Below are positions 52,095 through 63,946 of a stretch of DNA of 64,000 nt, in pieces. This DNA comes from Polynucleobacter sp. MWH-Loch1C5 (GTDB lineage: Bacteria > Pseudomonadota > Gammaproteobacteria > Burkholderiales > Burkholderiaceae), in assembly GCF_018881775.1 (NCBI RefSeq), contig NZ_JACVPR010000001.1:806001-870000 (forward strand), given 5' to 3'. The notes beneath the pieces were generated by a model. It saw nothing but the letters and a program-made list of their open reading frames with translations. It was not told the origin of the DNA and did not search any database. The translations under genes were made by a program, and so were the position numbers. The stretch's first letter is position 1. Each line of letters starts with the position of its first letter.

Positions 52095-52448
52095 ATGCTT
52101 AAAAAATTTATTACATTCTTGATTCTCGCGCTAATACTTTTTGCGCTGTACACATGGGCCGTTTTAACTTGGAGTTATTCGCAGGGTGAGCGAGCAGGTT
52201 TTGTACAGAAAATCTCTTATCGAGGTTGGATCTGCAAGACATGGGAAGGTGAATTAGCCATGATTAATATCCCTGGAACGCTTACTGAGAAATTTAACTT
52301 TACAGTTAAAGATGAGGCGGTCGTCAAAAAAATTAATGCTAGCTTAGGTAAAAAGGTGACTCTCATTTATGAAGAGCACGTCGGGATACCGAGTAGCTGT
52401 TTTGGAGATACGGGCTATTTTATTAAGGACGTTATCACTTTAGATTAG
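52095..52448 (+). CDS. small membrane-anchored protein of unknown function
   Basis: The 117-aa protein has one N-terminal helix (ITFLILALILFALYTWAVLTW) and a soluble part with two Cys (ICKTWEG and SSCFGDTG). I use the ATG at 52095 after the GST stop; an in-frame upstream start would overlap it. The pair of Cys would be in the periplasm. I do not recognise a family with confidence. Confidence 0.65.
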   Translation: MLKKFITFLILALILFALYTWAVLTWSYSQGERAGFVQKISYRGWICKTWEGELAMINIPGTLTEKFNFTVKDEAVVKKINASLGKKVTLIYEEHVGIPSSCFGDTGYFIKDVITLD

Positions 52449-52486
52449 GTCAGTGAATACTTTAGGTGCAGATCAGTCTCTTAAGC

Positions 52487-53029
52487 CTAATTTTTTAGCT
52501 TGGCTAATTTAATCAGTAGTTTTACAAGATAGATGATGGCGAATGTCCCTAGTAAGTCACCGATTAGCATCACGCCCAAAGTTTCAATAAAGTGCTCGGT
52601 ATAGCCCGTCATATAGAAAAGAATTTGGTGCAAGAAAGAGCTAATCAATGCATAAATAAATATACAGTTGAGCAACTTGCCGCCATCTAGATGAAATAAA
52701 TCCTGATCAAGGGCCATATTCTTAAATACTAATTTAAGAGCTATATATGGAGCGAGACCGCCTAGCGTCCCTGCCAAAATGGCAGTGAGTAGATCGTCAC
52801 TAAAAAAGAAAAATACCCCCAGTAGGATTGAGCTTAGAGAAATTCCAATAGCACCATTAAGGCCAAGCAAGAGAGTTAGAACCAAGCGAAAGCCTGCTGG
52901 CAAAAAAATCCAAGAAACCCCATCTGAAAAGCTCAAATTAGAAAAAAGGAGTTCATTAATGCCAAATAAAAGAGCATAAAGAAGTGCGCTAATGGCAATT
53001 TGAATTAAGTTTGAGCCAATAATAGCCAT
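52487..53029 (-). CDS. polytopic membrane protein, MASE1-like
   Basis: The 180-aa protein has five or six hydrophobic helices. The segment VSWIFLPAGFRLVLTLLLGLNGAIGI resembles the MASE1 sensor domain, but no signalling output domain is attached. It is convergent with the 117-aa gene and divergent from hupB. Function is unknown. Confidence 0.6.
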   Translation of the reverse strand: MAIIGSNLIQIAISALLYALLFGINELLFSNLSFSDGVSWIFLPAGFRLVLTLLLGLNGAIGISLSSILLGVFFFFSDDLLTAILAGTLGGLAPYIALKLVFKNMALDQDLFHLDGGKLLNCIFIYALISSFLHQILFYMTGYTEHFIETLGVMLIGDLLGTFAIIYLVKLLIKLAKLKN

Positions 53030-53157
53030 CCCTCAATAGTACATAAATAAAAGCATTAAAACCTTGTATATTTTTCATAATTTGTGGTTACAATTCAACG
53101 CGGGGCTCAGGAGGAGTCCGGTTTTTATTATTTAGCTTATTTCCAAAGGAGCAAAAC

Positions 53158-53442
53158 TTGAATAAAGCAGAATTGATTGCGGTTATCGCAGAAGATGCAG
53201 AGATTTCTAAAGCTAAAGCAGAGTTCGCATTGAACTCAGTGATGGACACCATCAAGAAAGCTGTTACTAAGGGCGATAGCGTTCAGTTAATCGGTTTTGG
53301 TACATTCAGCTCAGGTAAGCGCGCTGCTCGTACAGGCCGTAACCCTAAGACTGGCGAAGCGATTAAGATCGCAGCTGCTAAGACAGTTAAGTTCTCAGCT
53401 GGTAAAGCATTTAAAGATGCTGTGAACAAGCGTAAGAAGTAA
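53158..53442 (+). CDS. hupB: DNA-binding protein HU
   Basis: The 94-aa nucleoid protein has the HU fold with [20 protein letters not shown], including the DNA-binding arm, and ends KRKK. It begins with TTG at 53158, preceded by AAGGAG. A terminator follows. The long leader (53095-53157) is GA-rich and may affect expression. HU versus a close paralogue cannot be told without comparison. Confidence 0.95.
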   Translation: MNKAELIAVIAEDAEISKAKAEFALNSVMDTIKKAVTKGDSVQLIGFGTFSSGKRAARTGRNPKTGEAIKIAAAKTVKFSAGKAFKDAVNKRKK

Positions 53443-53463
53443 TTCAACTGAATTACCTAATCA

Positions 53464-53495
53464 GCCTGGCGCGTTAAGCGACCAGGCTTTTTTTT
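53464..53495 (+). terminator. terminator after hupB
   Basis: GCCTGG and CCAGGC form the stem, with an inner CGC / GCG stem, followed by a run of eight T. It is 20 bases past the hupB stop, between the convergent hupB and rodA genes. Confidence 0.85.
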
Positions 53496-53525
53496 GGCAT
53501 TTTATGGGGTAGCTAGAACGCTTCT

Positions 53526-54668
53526 TTATGATTGAACTAAGCGTCTATGACGATGAATGCTCATTAGCATCCCAATACCAACACCTAAGGTCACTAATGC
53601 TGTGCCGCCGTATGTAATAAATGGGAGCGGTACACCCACCACAGGCAGTATGCCGCTGACCATGCCCATATTCACAAAGGCATAGGTAAAGAAAATCATC
53701 GTAATTGAACCGGCTAATAGTCTAGAAAAAAGAGTTGGCGCATTGGAGGCGATTTCTAGGCCGCGTTTGACCAGTAAGAAGAATAAGCCGAGCAGGATGA
53801 TATTGCCTAGCAAACCAAATTCTTCTGAATAAACAGCGAAGACAAAATCAGTGTGTTTTTCTGGAATAAATTCAAGATGAGACTGGGTGCCTTTTAGCCA
53901 GCCTTTCCCAAATAGGCCGCCAGAGCCAATTGCAATCACGGACTGAATAGTATGAAAGCCTTTGCCTAAAGGGTCAGAGCTTGGGTCTAAAAGAGTACAG
54001 ACCCGATTTTTTTGATACTCATGAAGAATGGGCCATTTGACTTGTGGTTCACAAATATAGCCACCAAAGATGATGATAAGAAGAATAAAAAAGACGCCTA
54101 TACCGACAATGGGTACGAGGATTTTCCAGGGGAAGCCCGCCAAAATGATGACATACATACCTGCTGCAAAAACAAGCAAAGCAGTACCTAAGTCAGGTTG
54201 TCTGGCAATGAGTGCAACAGGTACGGCTAACAGAATAAGAGCAACTGCATAATCCCAATTTTTTAATATCCCTTCCCGTCTTTGAAAGTACCAGGCAAGC
54301 ATCATGGGCATGGCAATTTTCATTAATTCAGATGGCTGAATCACTACCCCCACATTGACCCAACGCCTGGCCCCCTTTTTAATCAAGCCAAATAGAGCAA
54401 CTGCGATCAAAAGCCCAACACCTAACAGAAAAACCCATATCGCAAGCTTTTCAAACCACTTGGGGGGAACATGTGATACGGTCCACATCACTACAAAAAA
54501 CAATAGTAGATTGCGCACTTGATCGATCATCTTCACGTGTGCGCCACTGGAAGATGAAACAAAGGTGACGATGCTTATAAAGACCAGGGCAAGTACAGTC
54601 AGGCCTAAGCTTTTATCAAAGCCAGACCAAAGAAAATCGAGTCTTTGGATTAAGGGGCGTTTTTCCAC
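53526..54668 (-). CDS. rodA: peptidoglycan glycosyltransferase RodA
   Basis: The 380-aa SEDS protein polymerises glycan strands for cell elongation together with PBP2. About ten helices are seen; WVNVGVVIQPSELMKIAMP and PVVGVPLPFITYGGTALVT are family signatures. I choose the GTG at 54668 because an AAGGAGGT ribosome site precedes it; an ATG 21 bases upstream is also in frame. The start overlaps the end of the PBP2 gene by 19 bases. Confidence 0.96.
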   Translation of the reverse strand: MEKRPLIQRLDFLWSGFDKSLGLTVLALVFISIVTFVSSSSGAHVKMIDQVRNLLLFFVVMWTVSHVPPKWFEKLAIWVFLLGVGLLIAVALFGLIKKGARRWVNVGVVIQPSELMKIAMPMMLAWYFQRREGILKNWDYAVALILLAVPVALIARQPDLGTALLVFAAGMYVIILAGFPWKILVPIVGIGVFFILLIIIFGGYICEPQVKWPILHEYQKNRVCTLLDPSSDPLGKGFHTIQSVIAIGSGGLFGKGWLKGTQSHLEFIPEKHTDFVFAVYSEEFGLLGNIILLGLFFLLVKRGLEIASNAPTLFSRLLAGSITMIFFTYAFVNMGMVSGILPVVGVPLPFITYGGTALVTLGVGIGMLMSIHRHRRLVQS

Positions 54669-56566
54669 TCGGGGACCTCCTTCGGCCAACGACCTTCTAG
54701 GTAATAATCAAGTGCCCTTCTAGCGATGGGAGCCGCATGCGCGGCACCAAAACCGGCATTTTCAACAATCATGCCAATGGCGATTTTCGGCTTATCTGCC
54801 GGAGCAAAGACGATATATAGGGCATGGTCACGTAAAAATTCAGGGGTAGCGCCATGGTTATAGTTTTTTGAGTTCAGACTAAATACCTGAGCAGTACCAG
54901 TCTTGCCGGCCGCTACATATTTTGCGTCGGTAAAGACACGTGAGGATGTGCCAAAACGGTTAACGTCGACCATAGCATTTTTGATGACCTCTAAGTTTTC
55001 TGGTTTGAGATCAATTCGATAACTTTCTTTAGGCGTAGTCAGTTTTTTGTCTTTAGTAATCGGGTTTTCAATGGACTTGACGATGTGGGGCTTCATCACA
55101 ATGCCACGATTAGCCAATGTAGCAGTTGCATGCGCTAATTGCAGAATCGTAAAGCTGTTATAGCCCTGACCAATACCTAAAGAGATTGTTTCGCCTTCGT
55201 ACCATCTTTGTTGCTCAGGTTTTTTAAAGGCCTTTTGTTTCCAGTCTGTGGAGGGTAGTATGCCGCGCACCTCACCTTGTAAATCAATGCCTGTAATCTG
55301 TCCGAAACCAAAAGGTTTCATAAAGTCATGCATTAGATTGACACCCATATCGCGTGCGAGATGATAGTAATACGTGTTACAAGAATCAATAATTGACTTA
55401 GCCATATCCACTACTCCGTGGCCGCCAACTTTATCGTCACGGAAGGTGTGGTTACCAAAATTAAAATAGCCTGGGTCAACGATTGATTGATTAGGTGTAC
55501 GTTTGCCAGTTTCTAGGGCCGCTAAAGCCATAAAGGGCTTATACGTTGAACCTGGCGGATGAATATCTTTGAGTGGGCGGTTATATAAAGGTTTTTCTGC
55601 AGACTCATTGAGCTGTTTCCAAATCTGAGGATCAATGCCTTCAACGAAATCATTAGGATTAAAGTTAGGCTTAGAAACAAAAGCTAGAACATCGCCAGTT
55701 TCTGGTTCAATCGCAACAAATGCACCACGTCTTTTGCCATAGAGTTCTTCAACCAAATATTGAAGTTTGATGTCCACAGACAAATGCAGATTATTGCCGG
55801 GGCTAGAGGAGCTCACTGCCAGCGTTCTAATAGCTCGCCCACCCGCGGTGATTTCCACTTGTTCAAAGCCAGGTTTGCCACGCAATACACCCTCATAGCT
55901 TTGTTCAACCCCTACTTTGCCGATGTAAGGCATGCCTTGCAAGCTAATATTTTTTCTTGCATTCGCGTTTTCATCACCGACCGTGCTATCAAGTTCAGCA
56001 ATTAATTTTTCACGATCACGTTGAGAAACTCGGCCGATATAGCCAATTAAGTGAGAGCCCAACTCACCATAAGGATATTGTCTAAATAGGCGCGCCTTGA
56101 TTTCTACCCCGGGAAATCTAAAGCGTTGCGCAGTAAAGCGGGCCACCTCTACATCGCTTAAGAGTGTGCGAATCGGGAATGAATCAAAGGTTTTTGATTC
56201 ATTAACCATTTTCATGAAGTTGCGACGATCTTTCGGTTGAATATCGATCACTTCAGATAAATCATCCAACAGATCTGAAAGTTTGCCTTGGGTTTGAGAG
56301 GGGTTGATTTCAAGCGTATAGGCAGAATAGTTTCTGGCAATCACAATGCCATTGCGATCAACAATCAAACCTCGGCTAGCTGGAACAGGAACTAAGGCAA
56401 TACGATTATTTTCTGCCGCCGAATAGTGTTTGTGATGAGTGAAAATTTGGAGCCAAACAAAACGTAACAACAGCAAACCAAAACATATCATCACAAAGAC
56501 AAGCGCAACACTCAGCCTGTCCTGAAAAGACTTGACGGAGGGTTGGTTGTTCTTAAAAGAATCCAT
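54650..56566 (-). CDS. mrdA: penicillin-binding protein 2
   Basis: The 638-aa transpeptidase cross-links peptidoglycan in the elongasome. It has an N-terminal membrane helix (about 17-38), a dimerisation domain (ASRGLIVDRNG), and the penicillin-binding domain with Ser340 in GSTYK and KTGTAQVF. Length is normal. It lies between mreD and rodA in the shape operon. Confidence 0.97.
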   Translation of the reverse strand: MDSFKNNQPSVKSFQDRLSVALVFVMICFGLLLLRFVWLQIFTHHKHYSAAENNRIALVPVPASRGLIVDRNGIVIARNYSAYTLEINPSQTQGKLSDLLDDLSEVIDIQPKDRRNFMKMVNESKTFDSFPIRTLLSDVEVARFTAQRFRFPGVEIKARLFRQYPYGELGSHLIGYIGRVSQRDREKLIAELDSTVGDENANARKNISLQGMPYIGKVGVEQSYEGVLRGKPGFEQVEITAGGRAIRTLAVSSSSPGNNLHLSVDIKLQYLVEELYGKRRGAFVAIEPETGDVLAFVSKPNFNPNDFVEGIDPQIWKQLNESAEKPLYNRPLKDIHPPGSTYKPFMALAALETGKRTPNQSIVDPGYFNFGNHTFRDDKVGGHGVVDMAKSIIDSCNTYYYHLARDMGVNLMHDFMKPFGFGQITGIDLQGEVRGILPSTDWKQKAFKKPEQQRWYEGETISLGIGQGYNSFTILQLAHATATLANRGIVMKPHIVKSIENPITKDKKLTTPKESYRIDLKPENLEVIKNAMVDVNRFGTSSRVFTDAKYVAAGKTGTAQVFSLNSKNYNHGATPEFLRDHALYIVFAPADKPKIAIGMIVENAGFGAAHAAPIARRALDYYLEGRWPKEVPEWKNAP

Positions 56567-56567
56567 A

Positions 56568-57086
56568 CTACAAAGGACGATTTAAATCGACATCTGTGGG
56601 CCTACGTTGCGGTGCCAGTAAAAGAAATACTGCCACTGGCCAAAGCCCCGCCTCTATGAATGCAGAAAATAGACTAGTCCAAGCCCACAGGGGAATGTCC
56701 CCGCTGGTTACCCAATTAACGGCCAAAGGCCAAATCGAAGCCGCGATAAATAATGGTAATAAATGTAAGGCTTGCTGAATACGTGTAAAGCCAAGAACCC
56801 GCCTTTGCCAGTTAATGCCGAAGAAGGCAACTACAGGGTACATAAAAGCATGTTGTCCCAAAAGACTTGCGCTATGGATATCCATAATCAAGCCTAAGAA
56901 AAAGGCCCATACAACTCCCACGCGTCTTGGTTGATAGATCGTCCAAAAAACTAAACAAATGAGCAGCCAATCGGGTACCCATGGCGCATTACCAAAGGGT
57001 AAAAAATTCAGAAGCAAGGCTACAAAAATACTAAAGCCAATAAACAGAGGGTTAGCTGGGCGCAGAATATAACCTTGCTCAATCAT
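56568..57086 (-). CDS. mreD: rod-shape protein MreD
   Basis: The 172-aa protein has five hydrophobic segments typical of MreD, an inner-membrane elongasome part. It includes PSWVPDW-like and RRVGVVWAFFLGLIMDIHSASLLGQHAF motifs. It overlaps mreC by four bases and precedes mrdA by one. Confidence 0.94.
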   Translation of the reverse strand: MIEQGYILRPANPLFIGFSIFVALLLNFLPFGNAPWVPDWLLICLVFWTIYQPRRVGVVWAFFLGLIMDIHSASLLGQHAFMYPVVAFFGINWQRRVLGFTRIQQALHLLPLFIAASIWPLAVNWVTSGDIPLWAWTSLFSAFIEAGLWPVAVFLLLAPQRRPTDVDLNRPL

Positions 57087-58000
57087 GGCTTGCCTCGATA
57101 TAAGCGTGAAGGTTTATTAGGAGCATTATTAACGCTAGGGGTATTCGCAGTGGGGCGTGGCCCGTAGTTAGCGTCATAAAACAGAATCATCACGTGTCTA
57201 AAACGGTTCACGCCGCCGATGGGTGAGCAGTAAACACTCGCAAAGTTTTTGTCGACATTACGATCAATCTTGTCAATCGTAGCTACAGCAAATCCGGGTG
57301 GGTAAATGCCATCGATACCGGAGGTCATGAGAATATCGCCGACTTGTAAATCACTAATCGCTGCCATGTGACGGAGTTCTAAAGGTCTACCACGACCATT
57401 GCCATATAGTGCGCCACGTAAACCATTACGAGCGACTTGAATGGGAATGACCATATCACGGTCATCGAGTAAGGCAACTTCAGATCGGTTTTCCATGACT
57501 CGAACGACTTGGCCAACAATACCTTGGTGATCAGCAACACCCTGCCCTAGGCTGATATTGTCATTGGCGCCACGATCGATGATGATTCTTTGAGAGAGTG
57601 GGTTGGGCGGGCTAAATAAGATTTCAGAAATCAGAATCTTGAATCTAGATTGTTGTGCAATCCCAATTAAATTACGTAGTTGAGCGTTCTCGCTTAGCAG
57701 TAACTCAGATTGGTTGGCTAATAGAGTTAATTCAGCAACACGCTTGTTGAGATTTTCATTTTCCACTTCAAGAGAACCTTTAGTGGTTAGATAATCATAA
57801 CTAGCACGCAAAAAATTTCGAGGCGCCTGCATCACTGCTTGAATAGGTGAAATCAAGACATTAGCGATAGAGCGAATTTGTTCTAAAGCTTTGAATTGCG
57901 AATCAGCAATCATCAAAGCTAAACTGATCAATAAGCAAAGCGCCAGCTTGAGTAAAGCTGGCGTGCCATGTTTGAAAAGTGGTGGAGGACTAAGCTGCAC
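57083..58000 (-). CDS. mreC: rod-shape protein MreC
   Basis: The 305-aa protein has an N-terminal helix (ALLKLALCLLISLALMIAD), a coiled coil around 75-110, and the beta-rich MreC core with IIDRGANDNISLGQGV, GQV and LTSGIDGIYPPGFAVATI. It organises the elongasome in the periplasm. It overlaps mreD by four bases. Confidence 0.96.
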   Translation of the reverse strand: MQLSPPPLFKHGTPALLKLALCLLISLALMIADSQFKALEQIRSIANVLISPIQAVMQAPRNFLRASYDYLTTKGSLEVENENLNKRVAELTLLANQSELLLSENAQLRNLIGIAQQSRFKILISEILFSPPNPLSQRIIIDRGANDNISLGQGVADHQGIVGQVVRVMENRSEVALLDDRDMVIPIQVARNGLRGALYGNGRGRPLELRHMAAISDLQVGDILMTSGIDGIYPPGFAVATIDKIDRNVDKNFASVYCSPIGGVNRFRHVMILFYDANYGPRPTANTPSVNNAPNKPSRLYRGKP

Positions 58001-58028
58001 TTTGCATTTCGATGCTGCTCAGTAAGGA

Positions 58029-59096
<1,068 letters not shown>

Positions 59097-59139
59097 TTAA
59101 TTAGTTTTAAAACCCTTAAATGATACCGTAGCGGACCAA

Positions 59140-59433
59140 ATGAATCTCGAAGAAGTTAAGCAAATTGCACATTTATCTCGCCTAGCCATCACTGATAATG
59201 AGGCCTCGGCTAGCCTAGAACAATTGAATAAGGTTTTTCAGTTGGTGGAGAAGATGCAGGCAGTCGATACCGAGGGCGTTATCCCTATGGCACACCCGAT
59301 TGAAATGGTTATGGCGGTTGCCCAACCTCTAAGAGAGGATGCGGTGACTGAGCCTGATATGCGTGAAGCTAACTTAAAGAACGCGCCAGCCAGTTTTGAA
59401 GGTCTCTTTTTAGTGCCCAAGGTGATCGAATGA
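59140..59433 (+). CDS. gatC: Asp/Glu-tRNA amidotransferase subunit C
   Basis: The 97-aa helical protein stabilises the GatCAB complex, which turns mischarged Glu-tRNA(Gln) and Asp-tRNA(Asn) into Gln- and Asn-tRNA. It begins [15 protein letters not shown] and contains [11 protein letters not shown] and PLREDAV. Its stop overlaps the gatA start (ATGA). Confidence 0.96.
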   Translation: MNLEEVKQIAHLSRLAITDNEASASLEQLNKVFQLVEKMQAVDTEGVIPMAHPIEMVMAVAQPLREDAVTEPDMREANLKNAPASFEGLFLVPKVIE

Positions 59434-60932
59434 CCTGGCATCTGAAAACATTGGCGGATCTTAAAAAATCCATTAAAAACAAAGAGGTAAGCTCATTTGA
59501 ATTGGCTCAATATTTCTTGAGCCGGATCAAAAATAACCAAAAGTTGAATGCTGTCATTGACTTGGATGAGGCGCTTAGTCTGGCTCAAGCCAAAGCTGCG
59601 GATGAGGCTCTGGCGAATGGCAAAGCCGCTGCCCTGACGGGCTTACCCTTGGTGCATAAAGACGTATTCGTGACACAAGGTTGGCATTCAACGGCCTGTT
59701 CGAAGATTTTGCAGGGATATCAAAGCCCATTTGATGCCCACATTGTGGAGCGCTTGGGCCATCGGGGGGCTGGGATGGTCTGTCTCGGTAAAGCCAATAT
59801 GGATGAATTTGCCATGGGCTCCACCAATGAAAACTCTTATTTCGGACCAGCGAAGAACCCATGGAATCTAGAAAAGGTCCCGGGTGGCTCTTCTGGGGGC
59901 TCAGCTGCTGCAGTAGCTGCGGGCTTAATTCCAGCTGCCACAGGTTCAGATACTGGGGGCTCTATTCGCCAACCAGCTTCTTTTTGTGGCATCACGGGTA
60001 TTAAGCCCACTTATGGACGTGTATCTCGCTATGGGATGATTGCTTATGCATCCTCTTTGGACCAAGCGGGCCCTATGGCAAAAACAGCTGAAGATTGCGC
60101 TTTATTACTCGCGCATATGGCTGGTCATGATGCACGTGATTCAACTTGTTTGGCGAAAGACGTGGATGATTATGTGTTGGGAATTACTCAAGTTACCGAG
60201 AGTTCGAATAGTCAGCCCCTCAAGGGTATTCGAGTCGGTTTACCTAAAGAGTACTTTGGGCCAGGTTTGGCTGCAGATGTCAGAGCGGCCATAGAAGCAG
60301 GCATAAAGGTCTACGAATCCTTGGGCGCCACACTGGTAGAAGTGAGTTTGCCAAAAACCGAATTATCGATACCCGTGTATTACGTGATTGCTCCTGCAGA
60401 AGCTTCGAGCAATTTGAGTCGTTTTGACGGTGTACGTTATGGTCATCGTGCGAAGGCATACAAAGATCTACTGGATATGTATAAGACTAGTCGTGCAGAA
60501 GGCTTTGGGGCTGAGGTAAAGCGACGCATCTTGATTGGTACCTATGTTCTGTCCCACGGTTACTACGATGCTTATTACTTGAAAGCACAAAAGTTACGCA
60601 GAATTATTGCGCAAGATTTTCAGAATGCTTTTCAAGTTTGCGATGTGATTGCGGGACCTGTCGCGCCGAGTGTTGCGCCAACAATCGGTTCTAAAACCGC
60701 AGATCCTACACAAATGTATTTAGAGGATATCTTTACCTTATCGCCAAATTTGGCAGGCTTGCCTGCGATGAGTCATCCTTGTGGATTTGGTGCAGATCAT
60801 ATGCCTGTAGGTATGCAATTGATTGGTAATTATTTTGATGAAACCAGAATGTTACAAATGGCACATGCTTTCCAGCAAGTCACAGAGTGGCATAAAAAAA
60901 TGCCAGAAGGATTTAGTGGGGTGGCGCAATGA
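59430..60932 (+). CDS. gatA: Asp/Glu-tRNA amidotransferase subunit A
   Basis: The 500-aa amidase generates ammonia from glutamine for tRNA transamidation. The Lys-Ser-Ser triad is present: Lys77 in LVHKD, Ser154 in [13 protein letters not shown] and the nucleophile Ser178 in [12 protein letters not shown]. The C-terminal [13 protein letters not shown] segment fits. It overlaps gatB by four bases. Confidence 0.98.
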   Translation: MTWHLKTLADLKKSIKNKEVSSFELAQYFLSRIKNNQKLNAVIDLDEALSLAQAKAADEALANGKAAALTGLPLVHKDVFVTQGWHSTACSKILQGYQSPFDAHIVERLGHRGAGMVCLGKANMDEFAMGSTNENSYFGPAKNPWNLEKVPGGSSGGSAAAVAAGLIPAATGSDTGGSIRQPASFCGITGIKPTYGRVSRYGMIAYASSLDQAGPMAKTAEDCALLLAHMAGHDARDSTCLAKDVDDYVLGITQVTESSNSQPLKGIRVGLPKEYFGPGLAADVRAAIEAGIKVYESLGATLVEVSLPKTELSIPVYYVIAPAEASSNLSRFDGVRYGHRAKAYKDLLDMYKTSRAEGFGAEVKRRILIGTYVLSHGYYDAYYLKAQKLRRIIAQDFQNAFQVCDVIAGPVAPSVAPTIGSKTADPTQMYLEDIFTLSPNLAGLPAMSHPCGFGADHMPVGMQLIGNYFDETRMLQMAHAFQQVTEWHKKMPEGFSGVAQ

Positions 60933-62395
60933 AGTGGGAAGTCGTCATCGGCATGGAAACCCATGCCCAATTGAGAACTCAATCAAAAATTTTTAGTGGC
61001 GCTTCAATTGAGTTTGGAGCACAAGCCAACCGTCAAGCGTGTGCCGTGGATTTGGCTTTGCCAGGCGTGTTGCCAGTATTAAACAAGCAAGCCGTAGCGC
61101 ACGCGATTCGTTTTGGTTTAGCCGTGGGTGCCAAGATTGCGCCCGTGAGTATCTTTGCTCGTAAAAACTATTTTTACCCAGATCTACCGAAGGGCTATCA
61201 GATTAGCCAATATGAAATCCCGGTTGTTCAGGGGGGTCAAATCAAAATCGTGGTGGATGGTCAAACAAAAATCATTCAACTAACACGCGCACATCTAGAA
61301 GAAGATGCAGGTAAATCTTTACATGAGGATTTTCAGGGGCCGCATGGTGAGCCTTCAAGTGGTATCGATTTAAATCGTGCCGGCACACCTTTATTGGAAA
61401 TTGTTTCAGAGCCTGAGATGAGGAGTGCAGCAGAAGCGGTTGCCTACGCTAAAGCTTTGCATAGCCTAGTCGTATGGTTGGGCGTCTGTGATGGCAATAT
61501 GCAAGAAGGCTCTTTCCGCTGCGATGCTAACGTGTCAGTCAGACCTTTAGGTCAGGCGGAGTTCGGAACGCGTTGCGAAATAAAAAATTTGAACTCATTT
61601 AAGTTTTTGGAAGAAGCCATTCAGTACGAAGTCAGACGTCAGATTGAGCTGATTGAAGACGGTGGCAAGGTGGTTCAGGAAACCAGACTTTACGATCCAG
61701 ATCGTAAAGAGACGCGCAGCATGCGAACTAAAGAGGATGCCAACGACTACCGTTATTTCCCAGACCCTGATTTGTTGCCTTTGGTGATTTCCGATGCTTG
61801 GGTCGAAAAAGAAAAGAATGAGATGGGTGAGTTGCCATCCGAGCTCGCCAAGCGCTGGCAAGCTGAGTATGCCCTGACAGAATATGACACTCAGGTGTTA
61901 ACCCAAGAGAAGAGCTTTGCGCATTACTATCAAGAGCTCGTGGCGAGATTAAGTAAGGATCAGGCAAAAACGGCAGCTAATTTTTTAATTGGCGACTTTG
62001 CTTCTGCACTTAATAAAGCTGATTTAGTGGCGGCCGATGCGCCAGTGAATGCAGAGCAATTAGCTTTGCTAATTCAGAGGATTTCTGATGGCACGATCTC
62101 TAACAAGATTGCTAAAGATATTTTTACGATCTTGTGGGATGAGAAAGCCAGCGATGCTAACGCGGTCGATCGTATTATTGAAGCCAAAGGCCTTAAGCAA
62201 ATTAGTGATAGTGGAGCACTCGCAGCTGTTGTTGATGAAGTTTTGGCTAAAAATCAAAAATCAATTGACGAATTTAAAGCGGGTAAAGAAAAAGCGTTTA
62301 ATGCCTTGGTGGGTCAAATCATGAAGGCCACGCAGGGCAAAGCAAATCCGCAACAAGTTAACAAAATATTGACTGAAAAACTGGGAGCCTTATGA
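60929..62395 (+). CDS. gatB: Asp/Glu-tRNA amidotransferase subunit B
   Basis: The 488-aa kinase/transamidase subunit activates the mischarged tRNA. It begins [20 protein letters not shown] and has the [23 protein letters not shown] and [13 protein letters not shown] signatures. The C-terminal YqeY-like domain is complete. It overlaps the DUF484 gene start. Confidence 0.98.
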   Translation: MKWEVVIGMETHAQLRTQSKIFSGASIEFGAQANRQACAVDLALPGVLPVLNKQAVAHAIRFGLAVGAKIAPVSIFARKNYFYPDLPKGYQISQYEIPVVQGGQIKIVVDGQTKIIQLTRAHLEEDAGKSLHEDFQGPHGEPSSGIDLNRAGTPLLEIVSEPEMRSAAEAVAYAKALHSLVVWLGVCDGNMQEGSFRCDANVSVRPLGQAEFGTRCEIKNLNSFKFLEEAIQYEVRRQIELIEDGGKVVQETRLYDPDRKETRSMRTKEDANDYRYFPDPDLLPLVISDAWVEKEKNEMGELPSELAKRWQAEYALTEYDTQVLTQEKSFAHYYQELVARLSKDQAKTAANFLIGDFASALNKADLVAADAPVNAEQLALLIQRISDGTISNKIAKDIFTILWDEKASDANAVDRIIEAKGLKQISDSGALAAVVDEVLAKNQKSIDEFKAGKEKAFNALVGQIMKATQGKANPQQVNKILTEKLGAL

Positions 62396-62988
62396 GCGAG
62401 ATCTCAACAGAACAACAAGAGCGTGAAGCATTGGTCGCGGAGTGGTTGAAAGCAACCCCAGGCTTCTTTGAAAGACATGCTGATTTGCTGGCGAGTATCC
62501 AATTAAAAAGCACACATGATTCGCGCGCAATTTCTTTACAAGAAAAGCAGTTAAAGGTTTTACGTGATCAGAATGAAGCTTTAAATCGTCGTTTGTCTGA
62601 GATGCTGCATTTTGGTAATCAAAATGACCGCACGCAGGGGCTCATGGTGGAGTGGTTGAAGTCATTGTTACAAGCGCACAATCAGACTGAGATAGAGCAT
62701 GCGGTCATAGAAGGTCTTAAAGAAATTTTTGGTATTGAGCAAATCTTATTGACGCACCAGGCTGATGCGAAAGATTATTGCGGCACTATCAATCACGCCC
62801 CTGATTCTGTGAAAGCCCTTTTGGCTGAGAGCGTTAAAAGTCTTGCAATCGTAGCATTGCCCACACAGGCAAAAGAGTTGGTCTTGGCCAGTCATGCGGA
62901 GGCTAAATTTACTGCAGATATGGGACGTCATTATCTGAATCAAATCGCCTCTTTAGTCGATGCGGCTTTGTCACGAGTGTCTGAATAA
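62392..62988 (+). CDS. DUF484 family GAF-like protein
   Basis: The 198-aa protein has [19 protein letters not shown] near the N-terminus, then a coiled-coil region and a GAF-like domain. This is the DUF484 family, often just before xerC. Its role is unknown; the location suggests a link to XerC. It overlaps gatB by four bases. Confidence 0.85.
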   Translation: MSEISTEQQEREALVAEWLKATPGFFERHADLLASIQLKSTHDSRAISLQEKQLKVLRDQNEALNRRLSEMLHFGNQNDRTQGLMVEWLKSLLQAHNQTEIEHAVIEGLKEIFGIEQILLTHQADAKDYCGTINHAPDSVKALLAESVKSLAIVALPTQAKELVLASHAEAKFTADMGRHYLNQIASLVDAALSRVSE

Positions 62989-62991
62989 AAC

Positions 62992-63945
62992 ATGATGCAA
63001 GATCTTGTCCATGAGTACTTGGCTGAGCTCCAAGTAGTCAGGCAAGTATCGCCTCATACACTGGCAGCTTATGGTCGAGACCTTAAGCTTTTAGCTGAGC
63101 GCACGAGTGAGGCAGGGCGAGAGCTAGCTCAGTTAAGTTCAGAAGACGTTCGATCATGGTCTGCCCGAATGCACGCTTCAGGTTTATCGGCTAAGTCAAT
63201 CGCTAGAATTTTGTCGGCCTGGCGAGGGTTTTTTGAATGGTTAGCCAGTCATAAAAAACTCATCTCTAAAAATCCTGTTGATGGCGTTAAAGCGCCCAAG
63301 AAAAAAACGGCTTTGCCGAAAGCCTTGTCTGTTGAACAAACCTTAACCTTGTTAGATGGGGCCAGTCGCTTATCTGATTCAGAGGACAGGTTTAATCAAA
63401 CTAGAGACCTAGCGATACTGGAGCTTTTATATTCTTCTGGCCTGCGTTTATCGGAATTATTGGGTATCGACTGCTTTCCGGTAGAGACAAAAACTTATAC
63501 CTCGGTGGGCTGGATAGATCCTGATGCAAAAGAGGTCAACGTACTCGGCAAAGGTAAAAAACGTCGTACAGTGCCTGTCGGTTCGCAAGCATTGCTAGCC
63601 ATTCAGCGTTGGCTAGAGTTGCGCAATGAGGTCAAGTTAGATGGTGAGTTTGGTGAAAAACCCATGTTCATTAATAAAAAAGGACAGCGCTTAAGCGCTC
63701 GAACTGTACAAAAGAAATTGGCAGAGTTAGCCTTGCGCTTGGGCATACCCACACATATTCATCCGCATATGCTCAGGCATAGTTTTGCTAGCCATGTATT
63801 ACAGTCATCCGGCGATTTGAGGGCTGTACAAGAGATGTTGGGCCATGCGAGTATTGCAAGTACACAAATTTATACTGCACTCGATTTTCAGCACTTAGCT
63901 CGCGCCTATGATCAGGCGCACCCACGGGCCAAACAGAAGAAATAA
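62992..63945 (+). CDS. xerC: tyrosine recombinase XerC
   Basis: The 317-aa recombinase resolves chromosome dimers at dif with XerD. It has an N-terminal SAM-like DNA-binding domain (HEYLAELQVVRQVSPHTLAAY) and a catalytic domain with SSGLRLSELLGI, HPHMLRHSFASHVL, LGHASIASTQIYT. It is longer than E. coli XerC, with small insertions. It follows the DUF484 gene by three bases. Confidence 0.95.
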   Translation: MMQDLVHEYLAELQVVRQVSPHTLAAYGRDLKLLAERTSEAGRELAQLSSEDVRSWSARMHASGLSAKSIARILSAWRGFFEWLASHKKLISKNPVDGVKAPKKKTALPKALSVEQTLTLLDGASRLSDSEDRFNQTRDLAILELLYSSGLRLSELLGIDCFPVETKTYTSVGWIDPDAKEVNVLGKGKKRRTVPVGSQALLAIQRWLELRNEVKLDGEFGEKPMFINKKGQRLSARTVQKKLAELALRLGIPTHIHPHMLRHSFASHVLQSSGDLRAVQEMLGHASIASTQIYTALDFQHLARAYDQAHPRAKQKK

Positions 63946-63946
63946 T